The notes: generated by a model not told the origin, from the letters alone. 64,000 nt of DNA from Parafrigoribacterium_A soli (GCF_040227235.1 NZ_JBELNZ010000002.1:62001-126000), one strand, 5' to 3'. Shown: positions 17,080 to 26,083, numbered from the stretch's first letter. Program-made: numbers and translations.

Positions 17080-17462
17080 GCGATGACTGGCCGGGGCGTC
17101 GCCTTGGACTGCCGCCCTCGGGACCGCGCTCCGTCGCCCGTCTTGGCCGCAGAATCGGCGCACTCATCGTGGATTGGCTGCCCGCGTACCTGGTCTCGTA
17201 CGCCTTCTTCGATGGCAACGTCTGGGTGACCCTGGCGCTGTTCGCGGCGCTTCAGGTGATCTTCATCGCGCTGGCAAGCGGCAGCATCGGGCACCTGGTG
17301 TTCGGGATGCGCGTCGTGCCGGTCTCGGGCGGCTGGGTCGGCGTGCTGCGTCCCGTCATGAGGACGTTGCTTCTCTGCATCGTCATTCCGGCCGTGATCT
17401 GGGATCACGACCAGCGCGGAATGCACGACCGGCTCAGCGGAACAGTTCTCGTGCGCCGCTGA
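17076..17462 (+). CDS. RDD-family membrane protein
   Basis: A 128-aa protein starting at GTG 17076 (SDDWPGRRLGLPPSGPRSV), the conserved N-terminus of actinobacterial homologues. RDD-domain features: RLGRRIGALIVDWLPAYL with the Arg and Asp of the first helix, a second helix in WVTLALFAALQVIFIAL, GSIGHLVFGMRVVPV, and a final helix ending VIWDHDQRGMHDRLSGTVLVRR. The family is broadly membrane-embedded, with ion exchange proposed for some members; the role here is unknown. There is no Shine-Dalgarno before the GTG; translation may be coupled to the 10-codon frame upstream. It is divergent from glnA and convergent with DUF4191. Confidence 0.85.
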   Translation: MSDDWPGRRLGLPPSGPRSVARLGRRIGALIVDWLPAYLVSYAFFDGNVWVTLALFAALQVIFIALASGSIGHLVFGMRVVPVSGGWVGVLRPVMRTLLLCIVIPAVIWDHDQRGMHDRLSGTVLVRR

Positions 17463-17467
17463 GTCGC

Positions 17468-18181
17468 TCAGGCGCGGCGCTGGGCGCGAGCCTTGGTGGG
17501 GTCGATTCCCTTGGGGATGGGCAGCTTGCTGCTCGTGAGCGAGTTGAGCCGGTTGCTCACGGTGTAGATTTCGGCTTTCGAGAGCGTGCGCTTCGCGCGC
17601 GCCATGCGGGCGGCGAGCTTGTGCAGCGGAATCGAGTCGGGATCGGGCCCCACGTGCTGCAGGGTGATGACGACGTTTGGCAGGACGCGGGCGATGCGGC
17701 GGCGCTCCTCGTCGAGCATCTTGTGGGTGCGCGACTGTGGACCCTCACCGATGAGGACGACTCCGCCGGGGCCGACGGCGCGGTAGACCGCGTCCTGGGT
17801 GCGGGGACTCACCGCGACGGGCATCTCGCTGGCCGTCCAGCCGCGCCTGAGCGAGCTCTTCAGCACCGCCCCGACAGCCCCGGGCTGGCCCGCGATCTGC
17901 GAGTATGCGGCCTTCTCGGCGCGGCGGCCGAGCACGATGAGGAACACCAGCACGCCCGCGAGCACACCCGTGACGATCCAGAGCGCGAAGCTCAGGGGGT
18001 TGGCGCCCGAAAGGATGAAACCCAGGATGAGCGCGACGGCGATCGGCCCGAGGAAGCCGAGTGCCATCCACCAGATCGCCGTCGAATCGTTGCGCCTGGT
18101 CATCTGGAAGACCTGGTACATCTGCTTCAGACGACCGGGTTCCTTCGCGGACTTCGTTGCGGGGGTTTTCTCGCGTGCCAT
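17468..18181 (-). CDS. DUF4191 membrane protein
   Basis: A 237-aa protein with a basic N-terminus (MAREKTPATKSAKEPGRLKQ), then two transmembrane helices (about residues 36-56 and 63-84), then a cytoplasmic domain including AVYRAVGPGGVVLIGEGP and a basic C-terminus. It matches the DUF4191 family, found next to lipA/lipB across Actinobacteria; function unknown. The start is ATG 18181, with TATCCT 7 nt upstream inside the end of lipA, so it probably has its own leaderless promoter in addition to lip read-through. Confidence 0.88.
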   Translation of the reverse strand: MAREKTPATKSAKEPGRLKQMYQVFQMTRRNDSTAIWWMALGFLGPIAVALILGFILSGANPLSFALWIVTGVLAGVLVFLIVLGRRAEKAAYSQIAGQPGAVGAVLKSSLRRGWTASEMPVAVSPRTQDAVYRAVGPGGVVLIGEGPQSRTHKMLDEERRRIARVLPNVVITLQHVGPDPDSIPLHKLAARMARAKRTLSKAEIYTVSNRLNSLTSSKLPIPKGIDPTKARAQRRA

Positions 18182-18186
18182 GGTAC

Positions 18187-19173
18187 CTAGGATACGGCCT
18201 GCGCAAACCCGAGCGACGCATCCGTGAGGTGGCGCAGCTGTTCGGGAACCTCGCGCCCCTTGCTCGCCATCGACTGCGCCCAGAGCCTGCCCGCGCGGTA
18301 GGAGGAGCGCACGAGCGGCCCGGCCAGCACACCGAGGAATCCGATCTGCTCGGCCTCCTCTTTGAACTCGACGAACTCTTCGGGCCTCACCCACCTGTCC
18401 ACCGGCAGGTGCCGCGGGCTGGGTCGAAGGTATTGGGTGATCGTGATGATGTCGGCACCGGCGGAGTGGAGGTCGTGAAGCGCCTGGCTGATCTCGTGGC
18501 GTTCCTCGCCCATCCCGAGGATCAGGTTCGACTTGGTGATGAGGCCGGCGGCGCGAGCCTGGCTCAGCACGTCGAGCGAGCGCTCGTAGCGGAAGGCGGG
18601 CCGGATGCGCTTGAACAGTCGCGGCACCGTCTCGACATTGTGCGCGAAGACCTCCGGTCGCGCCGAGAACACCTCGCCGAGAAGCTCGGGGTTGCCTGAG
18701 AAATCGGTCGCGAGGATCTCGACCCCGGTGCCGGGTGATTGCTCGTGGATCTGCCGCACGGTCTCGGCGTGGAGCCAGGCGCCCTCGTCCGGGAGATCGT
18801 CCCTGGCGACCCCCGTGACCGTCGCGTAGCGCAATTGCATGGCGACCACGGACTCGGCGACTCTTCGCGGCTCATCCGTGTCGTACTGGGCCGGTTTGCC
18901 GGTATCGATCTGACAGAAGTCGCAGCGACGGGTGCACTGCGAGCCGCCGATCAGGAAGGTGGCCTCCCGGTCTTCCCAACATTCGTAGATGTTCGGGCAA
19001 CCCGCCTCCTGGCAGACCGTGTGCAGGTTTTCGTCTTTGACGAGGGCCTGCAGGGAGAGATACTCGGGTCCCATGGTGGCCCGGGTCTTGATCCACTCGG
19101 GTTTGCGTTCGATCGGAGTCTCAGCATTGCGAACCTCGAGGCGCAGCATCCTGCGGCCCTCGGGCGCGCTCAC
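18187..19173 (-). CDS. lipA: Lipoyl synthase
   Basis: A radical-SAM enzyme that inserts two sulfurs into protein-bound octanoyl groups to make lipoate. Both iron-sulfur motifs are visible: auxiliary CQEAGCPNIYEC and radical-SAM CTRRCDFCQID, as well as the conserved ATFLIGGSQCTRRC context. Length 328 aa from GTG 19173. The GTG overlaps the lipB stop (GTGA), showing translational coupling in a lipB-lipA operon. The product would act on the lipoyl domain of the E2 protein encoded at 21451-22950. Confidence 0.96.
   Translation of the reverse strand: MSAPEGRRMLRLEVRNAETPIERKPEWIKTRATMGPEYLSLQALVKDENLHTVCQEAGCPNIYECWEDREATFLIGGSQCTRRCDFCQIDTGKPAQYDTDEPRRVAESVVAMQLRYATVTGVARDDLPDEGAWLHAETVRQIHEQSPGTGVEILATDFSGNPELLGEVFSARPEVFAHNVETVPRLFKRIRPAFRYERSLDVLSQARAAGLITKSNLILGMGEERHEISQALHDLHSAGADIITITQYLRPSPRHLPVDRWVRPEEFVEFKEEAEQIGFLGVLAGPLVRSSYRAGRLWAQSMASKGREVPEQLRHLTDASLGFAQAVS
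18189..18194 (-). promoter_or_regulatory. -10 box TATCCT, leaderless start of the DUF4191 gene
   Basis: Minus-strand TATCCT followed by 7 nt and ATG 18181; it overlaps the 3' end of lipA. Confidence 0.4.
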
Positions 19174-19796
19174 GCGGGCACCGCCTGCAGTTCGTGCAGT
19201 CGTGCGCTGATGAGCGGCACGACGTCTGCTGGTGTGACCTCGCGGCCGAGCTCTTGCGAGATGGAGGTGACCCCCGCGTCGGCGATCCCGCACGCGACGA
19301 TCTTGTCGTAGGCCTCGAAGGAGTTGCTGCAGTTGAGGGCGAAGCCGTGCATGGTGACGCCGCTGGCGACGCGGATGCCGATGGCCGCGATCTTGTCCGT
19401 GCCACGCACCCAGACGCCCGAGCGCCCTTCCACGCGGCCCGTCTGCAGACCGAGCTCCGCGAGCACGTCGATGAGGATCGCCTCGAGTCGGCGCACGTAG
19501 CCGACCACGTCGATTGGCTCGGCGAGCCTGAGGATCGGGTAGCCGACCAGCTGGCCCGGACCGTGCCAGGTGATCTTGCCACCCCGGTCCACGTCGATCA
19601 CCGGCGTACCGTCGGTGGGTCTCTCGTGATCCTCCGTGCGTTTCCCCGCGGTGTAGACCGAGGGGTGCTCGAGGAAGATCACCGTGTCGGGGGCGACCCC
19701 GGAGACGACGGATGAATGGGTTGCGCGTTGGAGCTCGAGGGCGTCCAGATACGGCACGGAGTTGGCGCTTAGCCCCGCGACGACTGAGTCGATCAC
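19170..19796 (-). CDS. lipB: Lipoyl(octanoyl) transferase
   Basis: Transfers octanoate from acyl-carrier protein to lipoyl domains, the step before LipA. The 208-aa sequence has FLEHPSVYTAGKRTE, the signature RGGKITWHGPGQLVGYPI, KIAAIGIRVASGVTMHGFALN (with the catalytic Lys) and the acyl-pocket Cys in ALNCSNS. GTG start at 19796, with TAGACT 6 nt upstream and no Shine-Dalgarno. It is divergent from the pseudokinase gene. Confidence 0.95.
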   Translation of the reverse strand: MIDSVVAGLSANSVPYLDALELQRATHSSVVSGVAPDTVIFLEHPSVYTAGKRTEDHERPTDGTPVIDVDRGGKITWHGPGQLVGYPILRLAEPIDVVGYVRRLEAILIDVLAELGLQTGRVEGRSGVWVRGTDKIAAIGIRVASGVTMHGFALNCSNSFEAYDKIVACGIADAGVTSISQELGREVTPADVVPLISARLHELQAVPA

Positions 19797-19802
19797 CCGC
19801 TC

Positions 19803-19808
19803 AGTCTA
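19803..19808 (-). promoter_or_regulatory. -10 box TAGACT, leaderless start of lipB
   Basis: Minus-strand TAGACT, 6 nt, then GTG 19796: a leaderless GTG start driving lipB-lipA. Confidence 0.45.
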
Positions 19809-19833
19809 GGGACCAGCCTCTCCTCCCCTCGCA

Positions 19834-21408
19834 ATGAGTCGTCACAGTTCGTCCACAACGGTGACCACCGCGCGAAACTGGACGGCGATTGCGCACCACA
19901 ATCAGCGGGTGGACACGATGGGCGGATACCGGCTGGTGCGCAGGCTTGGAGCGGGAGCGCGTGCCGAGGTCTTTCTTGGGCACGCGATGGAACAGACCGC
20001 TCCGGTGACTCCCGTCGCCGCGATCAAGGTCTACCGGTCCTCGGTAGCAGCCGCGAGCACCGATGACGAGATCACGGTCCTGGCGCGCACGCACTCGCCC
20101 CATCTCCTGCGCCTCATCGATGTCGCGACGGCACCCGACGGCAATCCTTGTCTCGTCCTTCCCCGTCTGAACGGAAGCCTCGCACGACTGCTGGCGGAGC
20201 GCGACAGCGTCGGCGCGGGGGAGGCCGTGACAATACTGGCGCCGCTCTGCGAGGCGGTCAGCGCGCTCCATCAGGCGCGGTCCTGCCACGGCACGATTCG
20301 TCCTGGCGTAGTGCTGTTTGACGACAGAGGCGCACCCGTGCTCGCCTGCTTTGGTGGTGCCTCGGTTTTCGATGCAGGAAATGCGCGGGTCGACCGCGCG
20401 GTCACCCCGGCGGAACTCGCGGCGGAGCCGGGAGTTGGCGACGACCTCCAGCGTCTCGGTGCCCTCGCCGGTGTCGTGCTCTCGCGGGCCGTCTCTGGCG
20501 ACCACCCCGACCGCATCGCACACGTGCTGGCGTGGTTGCGCGAGGTCGAGCCTGCCGATGAACCACACACCTTCGCGCAGCAATTGCGCGAGCGACTGTT
20601 CGCGTTGGCTCCCGCGGAACCGGTCGATCTCGGAGGTGTCGTTGCTCCTGCGGCGCGGGCTGTCGAGGCTCCGCCGGCGACGCGGGGTACGCGGCTGACG
20701 GTGGGCTCGGGCGCGCCGAGAACCGCGACGGATGCCCCGGCCGAGACGCACCCCAGCATGCGATCACGCGGGGTGGCAGCAATCGCGCGCCGACGGATCG
20801 CGGCACTGTCGCTGCGGGTGCCCGCGCTCGTGCGCCCGATCATCCGTGCCTGGGCCGCCGTCGCGTCGACGCGAAAGGCGTTTCGAATCGTCGCCGTCGC
20901 GGGAGTGCTCGCGGTCGTCCTCGCGATTCTGCTGGTTCCCTCGACTGCGCAATCGGATTCCCCGCCCGACCGTGCTCGTAAAGCCGTCGGCTCGGAGTCC
21001 GGCCGGACGCCATCACCGATGCCGACTAGGGCGGCAACAACAGCATCGCCCACAGCATCGCCATCATCGGCGCCTTCAGGCGTCGGCACCGACGATCCCG
21101 TCGTCGCTCTCGAGCAATTGCTGCGGGCGCGTGACCGATGCATCCGGCGACTGTCCGTAACGTGCCTGGATGCCGTCGACCAGCCGGGTTCGTCAGCGCT
21201 CGACGGCGACTCGCACCTCATCCGTTCGCTTCAGCAGGGCGCGGCCACCGCGAACTCCGAGCCGCTCGGCGGCAGCGAAGCCGCTCTCACGCAGAGACTG
21301 GGCGACTCCGCGCTACTGACGCTCAACCGACCGGGTACGGCCGCGCTCTCGATACTGCTGGTCAAGCAGCAGTCGGGATGGCGCATCCGTGACTTCCTGC
21401 CCGCGTGA
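19834..21408 (+). CDS. Ser/Thr protein kinase-like membrane protein, probable pseudokinase
   Basis: A 524-aa protein. Residues about 28-260 resemble a Hanks-type kinase: glycine loop YRLVRRLGAGARAEVFLG, VAIK-like lysine in VAAIKVYRSS, and hinge-like LVLPRLNGSLARLL. The catalytic loop HRDxKxxN is replaced by CHGTIRPGVVLFDD and DFG by ACFGGASVFD, so phosphotransfer is unlikely. A single membrane helix follows (about residues 352-369, VAVAGVLAVVLAILLV), then a Ser/Thr/Pro-rich linker and an extracytoplasmic C-terminal domain. ATG 19834 is used; a start nearer the kinase domain (GTG 19909 or ATG 19918) is possible. It lies between lipB (divergent) and the E2 gene (convergent); partner unknown. 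Confidence 0.75.
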   Translation: MSRHSSSTTVTTARNWTAIAHHNQRVDTMGGYRLVRRLGAGARAEVFLGHAMEQTAPVTPVAAIKVYRSSVAAASTDDEITVLARTHSPHLLRLIDVATAPDGNPCLVLPRLNGSLARLLAERDSVGAGEAVTILAPLCEAVSALHQARSCHGTIRPGVVLFDDRGAPVLACFGGASVFDAGNARVDRAVTPAELAAEPGVGDDLQRLGALAGVVLSRAVSGDHPDRIAHVLAWLREVEPADEPHTFAQQLRERLFALAPAEPVDLGGVVAPAARAVEAPPATRGTRLTVGSGAPRTATDAPAETHPSMRSRGVAAIARRRIAALSLRVPALVRPIIRAWAAVASTRKAFRIVAVAGVLAVVLAILLVPSTAQSDSPPDRARKAVGSESGRTPSPMPTRAATTASPTASPSSAPSGVGTDDPVVALEQLLRARDRCIRRLSVTCLDAVDQPGSSALDGDSHLIRSLQQGAATANSEPLGGSEAALTQRLGDSALLTLNRPGTAALSILLVKQQSGWRIRDFLPA

Positions 21409-21450
21409 AGCGGGAGATTGGTTGAAGTACAGTTCGTCTTGCGGCAGTTG

Positions 21451-22950
21451 TCAGACGCCGAGGTTGCCGGCGAAGTCTCCACCCTCAAGGCGGTTCTTCA
21501 CGGCGACCAGGAAGCGCGCGGCATCCGCACCGTCGACGATGCGGTGATCGTAGGACAGGGCGAGGTACAGGGTCGACCGGATCGCGATCGCGTCGAGGCC
21601 GTCGTTGGAGACCACCACCGGCTTCTTCGTGACAATGCCCGTGCCGAGAATCGCCGACTGCGGCAGGAACACGATCGGAGTGTCGAAGAGAGCCCCGCGC
21701 GAGCCGGTGTTCGTCAGCGTGAACGTACCGCCGGCGAGCTCATCGGGCTTCAGCTTGTTGTCGCGAGTGCGCTCCGCGAGGTCGGCAATCTGCTTCGCGA
21801 GCCCGGCAATGTCGAGCGATCCGGCATCACGGATGACCGGTGTGAGCAGTCCGCGCTCCGTGTCCACCGCGATGCTGATGTTTTCCTGCGGCGGGTAGAC
21901 GATGGAGTCACCCTCGATCATCGCGTTGATGATCGGGTATGCCTTGAGAGCCTCGGCGGCCGCGAGGGCGAAGAACGGAAGGAAGCTGAGCTTGAGGCCC
22001 GTCTTCGCCTGGAAGTCGTTCTTGACCGAGTCGCGGTAGTTGGCGACCAGAGTGACGTCGACCTCGACAACCGAGGTCAACTGCGCAGACGTCTGCATCG
22101 AGATCACCGCGCGCTCGGCGACGACCTTGCGCAGCCGGGACATCGGAACCGTCGTCCCGCGAAGTGCGGAGATCTCCAGGGGAGCGGGGGCTGCCGCCGC
22201 CGGTGCCTCGGCCGCCGGGGCCGCGGCGCTCAGCAGATCCTGCTTGCGGATGCGTCCGCCGACGCCCGTGCCCGACACCGATCCAAGGTCGATGCCCTTC
22301 TCGTTCGCAAGCTTGCGGACGAGCGGAGTCACGTAACCGGCGTTCGAGGACGACGGCGTGCCGACGGCTGAAGTCGGAGCGGGAGCTGCTTCCTGCTGAA
22401 CCGGAGCTTCCTGTTGAGCGGGTGCCTCTTGCTGGGCTGGTGCCTCTTGCTGAGCGGGGGCTTCCTGCTGGGCGGGGGCTTCCTGCTGAGCGGGTGCCTC
22501 TTGCTGGGCGGGGGCTTCCTGCTGAGCGGGTGCCTCTTGCTGAGCGGGTGCTTCCTGCTGGGCTGGTGCCTCCTGCTGTGCCGGAGCTTCCTGCTGTGCC
22601 GGTGCCTCCTGCTGAGCGGGCGCTTCCTGCTCAGCAGGGGCCTCCTGCTGAGGCGCGGCCTCCGCTGCGGGAGCCTCTGCAGCGGGTGCTTCGGGCGCTT
22701 CGGCCGGAGCAGAGCCGTCGCCGATGGTCACGAGCGCGGTTCCCACCTCGACGGTCTCATCCTCGGCGACCAGGATCGCCTCGACCACTCCCGCGATCGG
22801 GGAGGGGATCTCGGTGTCGACCTTGTCCGTCGATACCTCGAGCAGGGGCTCGTCAACCTCGACGCGGTCCCCGACCTTTTTCAACCAGCGGGTGACCGTG
22901 CCCTCTGTGACACTCTCGCCGAGTGCCGGGAGGTTGACGGATTCGCTCAT
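21451..22950 (-). CDS. sucB: Dihydrolipoamide acyltransferase (E2) of a 2-oxoacid dehydrogenase complex
   Basis: Carries acyl groups between E1 and CoA. Domain order: one lipoyl domain (residues 1-80, lipoyl Lys in EVSTDKVDTE); an exceptional linker of about 15 QQEAPA hexapeptides; a peripheral-subunit-binding domain (YVTPLVRKLANEKGIDL); and the CoA acyltransferase domain ending SYDHRIVDGADAARFL, with the catalytic His and Asp. The 499-aa length suits actinobacterial E2, which can serve pyruvate and 2-oxoglutarate complexes; sucB is the customary name and the specificity is not proven. RBS AAGGAGC precedes ATG 22950. The E3 gene is 58 nt upstream on the same strand; the lip genes nearby supply its cofactor. 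Confidence 0.9.
   Translation of the reverse strand: MSESVNLPALGESVTEGTVTRWLKKVGDRVEVDEPLLEVSTDKVDTEIPSPIAGVVEAILVAEDETVEVGTALVTIGDGSAPAEAPEAPAAEAPAAEAAPQQEAPAEQEAPAQQEAPAQQEAPAQQEAPAQQEAPAQQEAPAQQEAPAQQEAPAQQEAPAQQEAPAQQEAPAQQEAPAQQEAPVQQEAAPAPTSAVGTPSSSNAGYVTPLVRKLANEKGIDLGSVSGTGVGGRIRKQDLLSAAAPAAEAPAAAAPAPLEISALRGTTVPMSRLRKVVAERAVISMQTSAQLTSVVEVDVTLVANYRDSVKNDFQAKTGLKLSFLPFFALAAAEALKAYPIINAMIEGDSIVYPPQENISIAVDTERGLLTPVIRDAGSLDIAGLAKQIADLAERTRDNKLKPDELAGGTFTLTNTGSRGALFDTPIVFLPQSAILGTGIVTKKPVVVSNDGLDAIAIRSTLYLALSYDHRIVDGADAARFLVAVKNRLEGGDFAGNLGV
22385..22665 (-). repeat. 18-bp tandem repeat encoding the E2 hexapeptide linker
   Basis: About 15 consecutive 18-bp units inside the E2 gene, each encoding Q-Q-E-A-P-A with synonymous third-position variation and rare changes (an EQ and a PV variant). 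It forms an extended Ala/Pro/Gln/Glu linker between lipoyl and binding domains and is a likely site of copy-number variation. Confidence 0.9.
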
Positions 22951-23008
22951 CAGTGGTGCTCCTTACAGCAGACTTGCGTGTGGTTCTAGCTTAGTTCGAC
23001 CGGCTGGT

Positions 23009-24382
23009 TTAAGCGGCGTGAAGCGGCTTGCCGGCGAGTGCCAGGAACGCCTCGCCAAGGGCTTCGTTCTGGGTCGGGTGCGCGTGGATGAGCGGCGCGA
23101 TGTCCTCCGGGTAGGCCTCCCAGTTCACGGCGAGCTGTGCCTCGCCGATGAGTTCGCCCACACGAGCACCGATCATGTGCACTCCGACGACCGGCCCGTC
23201 GTTCACGCGCACGACCTTGACCAGTCCGGAGGTTCCGATGATGTGGCTCTTGCCATTGCCGGCGAGGTTGTAGTCATAGCTCGTGACCTGGTCCGCGCCG
23301 TACTGCTCCTTGGCCTTCGCCTCGCTGAGACCGACGGATGCGACCTCCGGGTCGGAGTAGGTGACCTTCGGGATGTTCGAGTCCGCGATCACCTGCGGGT
23401 TGAGGCCCGCGATCTCCTCGGCGACGAAGATGCCCTGCTGGAAGCCACGGTGCGCGAGCTGCAGTCCTGGAACGATGTCGCCGACGGCGTAGACGCCGGG
23501 AACGTTGGTGGCGAGTCGCTCATTGGTGAGCACGAAGCCGCGGTCCATGGCGACGCCGACCTCTTCGAAGCCCAGACCAGCGGTGGACGGGCCGCGGCCA
23601 ACCGCGACGAGAAGGAGTTCCGCCTCGAAGGTCTGCCCGTCTTCGAGGGTGACGACGACGCCCTCGTCGTTCTGGGTCACGCTCTTGAAGCGCACGCCCA
23701 GGCTGAAGTTGATGCCCCGCTTGCGGAAGGCGCGTTCGAACTGCTTGCTGATCGCCTCATCCTCGTTGGGCACGAGGTGCGGAAGGGCCTCGATGATCTG
23801 CACGTCTGCGCCCCAGGACTTCCAGACGCTCGAGAATTCGACGCCGATGACGCCACCGCCGAGCACGGCGACCTTCTTCGGCACGAAGTCGAGCTGGAGT
23901 GCCTGCTCGGACGTGATGACGCGGCCGCCGATCTCGAGACCGGGGAGCGAGCGTGAATATGAACCCGTCGCGAGGACGACGTTCTTCCCGACGTAGGTGT
24001 CGTTGCCGACCTGCACGGTGGTGGGGGAGACGAGACGGCCCTCTCCTTCGATCACCGTGATGCCGCGCGACTTGATGAGCCCCACGAGACCCTTGAACTT
24101 GCTCGAGACGATGCCCTCGCGATACGTGGTGACCGCCGAGATGTCGATGCCATCGAAGCTCGAGGTGACGCCGTACGTGGCCGACTCGCGAGTGACGTCA
24201 GCGACCTCGGCGGAATGCAGCAGCGCCTTGGTCGGGATGCACCCAACGTGAAGGCAGGTGCCACCGAGCTTGCCCTTCTCCACGAGTGCCACGGAGAAGC
24301 CCAACTGGCTCGCCCGGAGGGCGGCCGCATAGCCACCGCTTCCGGCTCCGAGAATCACAATGTCAAAGTTCTGTTCAGACAC
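23009..24382 (-). CDS. lpdA: Dihydrolipoyl dehydrogenase (E3)
   Basis: FAD flavoprotein that reoxidises dihydrolipoamide with NAD+. The 457-aa protein shows the FAD-binding GAGSGGYAAALRASQLG, the redox disulfide GGTCLHVGCIPTKALL, the NAD-binding VAVLGGGVIGVEFSSVW, and the C-terminal HAHPTQNEA with the active-site His-Glu of the dimer partner. It starts at GTG 24382 with GGGAGC upstream. It lies between pepA (99 nt upstream) and the E2 gene (58 nt downstream), all on the minus strand; E3 and E2 are probably cotranscribed. Confidence 0.96.
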   Translation of the reverse strand: MSEQNFDIVILGAGSGGYAAALRASQLGFSVALVEKGKLGGTCLHVGCIPTKALLHSAEVADVTRESATYGVTSSFDGIDISAVTTYREGIVSSKFKGLVGLIKSRGITVIEGEGRLVSPTTVQVGNDTYVGKNVVLATGSYSRSLPGLEIGGRVITSEQALQLDFVPKKVAVLGGGVIGVEFSSVWKSWGADVQIIEALPHLVPNEDEAISKQFERAFRKRGINFSLGVRFKSVTQNDEGVVVTLEDGQTFEAELLLVAVGRGPSTAGLGFEEVGVAMDRGFVLTNERLATNVPGVYAVGDIVPGLQLAHRGFQQGIFVAEEIAGLNPQVIADSNIPKVTYSDPEVASVGLSEAKAKEQYGADQVTSYDYNLAGNGKSHIIGTSGLVKVVRVNDGPVVGVHMIGARVGELIGEAQLAVNWEAYPEDIAPLIHAHPTQNEALGEAFLALAGKPLHAA

Positions 24383-24481
24383 CAGGTTGCTCCCTAGGTT
24401 CTCAGGATTTGTGTGATGGCCCGTTCACTCGATCGGCGAAAGGCTGCGTGGCGAGAGGTTTTTCTTGCCACAACGACCTTA

Positions 24482-25978
24482 CTACGCGAGGGAAATATCC
24501 TCTGCCAGACGAAGCAGTGTCCGCACCGCGACTCCGGTCGGCCCCTTGCCCGTGAAGCCGTAGCCGGCACCGCCATTGTCGGCCGTTCCTGCGATGTCGA
24601 GATGCGCCCACGGGATGCGGGTGGCGGGGTCGTCCTTCTTTGTGCCGATGAACTCCTGAAGGAACACGCCGGCCAGCAGCATGCCGCCCGCGGTGCTGCC
24701 GATCTTGGCGTTGGCGATGTCTGCGACATCCGAGTTGAGAAGGGCGCGAAGCTCACCCGGCAGCGGCATCGGCCAGAAGAGCTCACCGGAGCTCTCGGCG
24801 GCCCCCACGACCTGGCCAACGAAGTCGTGATCGCCCATGACGGCCGTGTAGCGGGTGCCGAGAGCAACTCGCGCTGCGCCCGTGAGAGTGGCGACGTCGA
24901 TGATGGCGTCGGGATACTCCTCGCTCGCGGCATCGAGCCCGTCGGCCATGACCAGGCGTCCCTCGGCGTCGGTGTTCAGCACCTCCACCGTCCGGCCGCC
25001 GTGCATGTGCAACACGTCGCTCGGGCGAGTCGCCGAACCGGATGGCATGTTCTCGGCAATGCAGAGCCATGCCGTGAGGCGCACGCCCACGTTCAGTCGC
25101 GCGGCGGCGAGCAGCGACGCCATCACCGTTGCGGCGCCGGTCATGTCGTACTTCATGCCCACCATGCCCGCGGGCTGCTTAAGGGAGAGGCCGCCCGTGT
25201 CGAACGTGATGCCCTTGCCGACAAGCGCGACGTGGCGCGTCGCGCCCGCTGGGTGGTAGCTGAGCTTCACGAGACGCGGCCCGCGAGTCGAACCCTGGCC
25301 GACCCCGAGGATGCCGCCGAAGCCGCCTGCGACTAGTTCGTCGTGCCCGAACACCGTGACGTCCACCGGCGCATTGGCGGCAAGGCGCTGCACCGCCGCC
25401 GCGAAGCTCTCGGGATACAGGTCGGACGCGGGAGTGCTGACGAGGTCGCGCACCGAGTGCACGGCGCTGGCGACGATGCGAGCTCGATCGACAAGAGCCG
25501 CCGCATCCTGTGACTTTGACGACACCGTGATGTCTCTGGCCGAGCGCTTGGCCGAGTCGGCCGACTTCACCCTGTAGTCCGTGAATTCGTAGGCGCCGAT
25601 GGCGGCGCCCTCGAGTATCGCGAGCACGTCCGCATCGCTCGAGGCGGGCAGCGCGAGGAGGAGCGAGTCGAGGCCCCTGAGCTGCCGAGCGGCCGTGCCT
25701 GAGGCGTACCGGAGGGTGTCCGCTGAGATCGGTGCCCGACCCAGGCCCACCACGGCAATGCTTCTCGCCGAGACCCCGGCGACGGGGGCCATTCTGCGCA
25801 CCTCGTCGACCGAACCCGTCACGCCGATGGCGCCGAGACTCGCCCGAATGCCGTCGAACTCTGCGAGATCCGTCAGCAGCCTCGGACCCTGATCGGTCTG
25901 CGCCACCCCCAGCACAAGCGCATCGGTAGCGAGGGTCGTGGGCGATTCTGGGGAGAGGTGAAGCTCGGAAACGGTCAT
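24482..25978 (-). CDS. pepA: Leucyl aminopeptidase (M17)
   Basis: A two-zinc cytosolic aminopeptidase acting in peptide turnover. The 498-aa protein carries the metal and catalytic segments GKGITFDTGGLSLKQPAGM (Lys, Asp), KYDMTGAATVMA and the family signature NTDAEGRLVMADGLD. The N-terminal half is the variable M17 domain. ATG 25978 is the start. It is divergent from the PAC2 gene; lpdA follows downstream. Confidence 0.95.
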   Translation of the reverse strand: MTVSELHLSPESPTTLATDALVLGVAQTDQGPRLLTDLAEFDGIRASLGAIGVTGSVDEVRRMAPVAGVSARSIAVVGLGRAPISADTLRYASGTAARQLRGLDSLLLALPASSDADVLAILEGAAIGAYEFTDYRVKSADSAKRSARDITVSSKSQDAAALVDRARIVASAVHSVRDLVSTPASDLYPESFAAAVQRLAANAPVDVTVFGHDELVAGGFGGILGVGQGSTRGPRLVKLSYHPAGATRHVALVGKGITFDTGGLSLKQPAGMVGMKYDMTGAATVMASLLAAARLNVGVRLTAWLCIAENMPSGSATRPSDVLHMHGGRTVEVLNTDAEGRLVMADGLDAASEEYPDAIIDVATLTGAARVALGTRYTAVMGDHDFVGQVVGAAESSGELFWPMPLPGELRALLNSDVADIANAKIGSTAGGMLLAGVFLQEFIGTKKDDPATRIPWAHLDIAGTADNGGAGYGFTGKGPTGVAVRTLLRLAEDISLA

Positions 25979-26071
25979 CCCGCCATGCTATCCGCGCCCC
26001 TGCGCAGCTCTGTTCGCTCTGGGCATTACGGATGCACCCCCGCGTGCCCGGTCTGCAAGTTGCGCGCCGAT

Positions 26072-26077
26072 TAGAGT
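26072..26077 (+). promoter_or_regulatory. -10 box TAGAGT, leaderless start of the PAC2 gene
   Basis: TAGAGT followed by 6 nt and ATG 26084, without a Shine-Dalgarno; selects ATG 26084 over the TTG at 26081. Confidence 0.4.
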
Positions 26078-26083
26078 GGATTG

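Noticed and set aside
19834..19860. Possible DnaA box or origin-like sequence near TCCACAAC
   Set aside because: A single imperfect match without clustering or an AT-rich region.
22385..22665. CRISPR-like array
   Set aside because: The 18-bp units are contiguous without spacers, in frame in the E2 gene and encode a linker.
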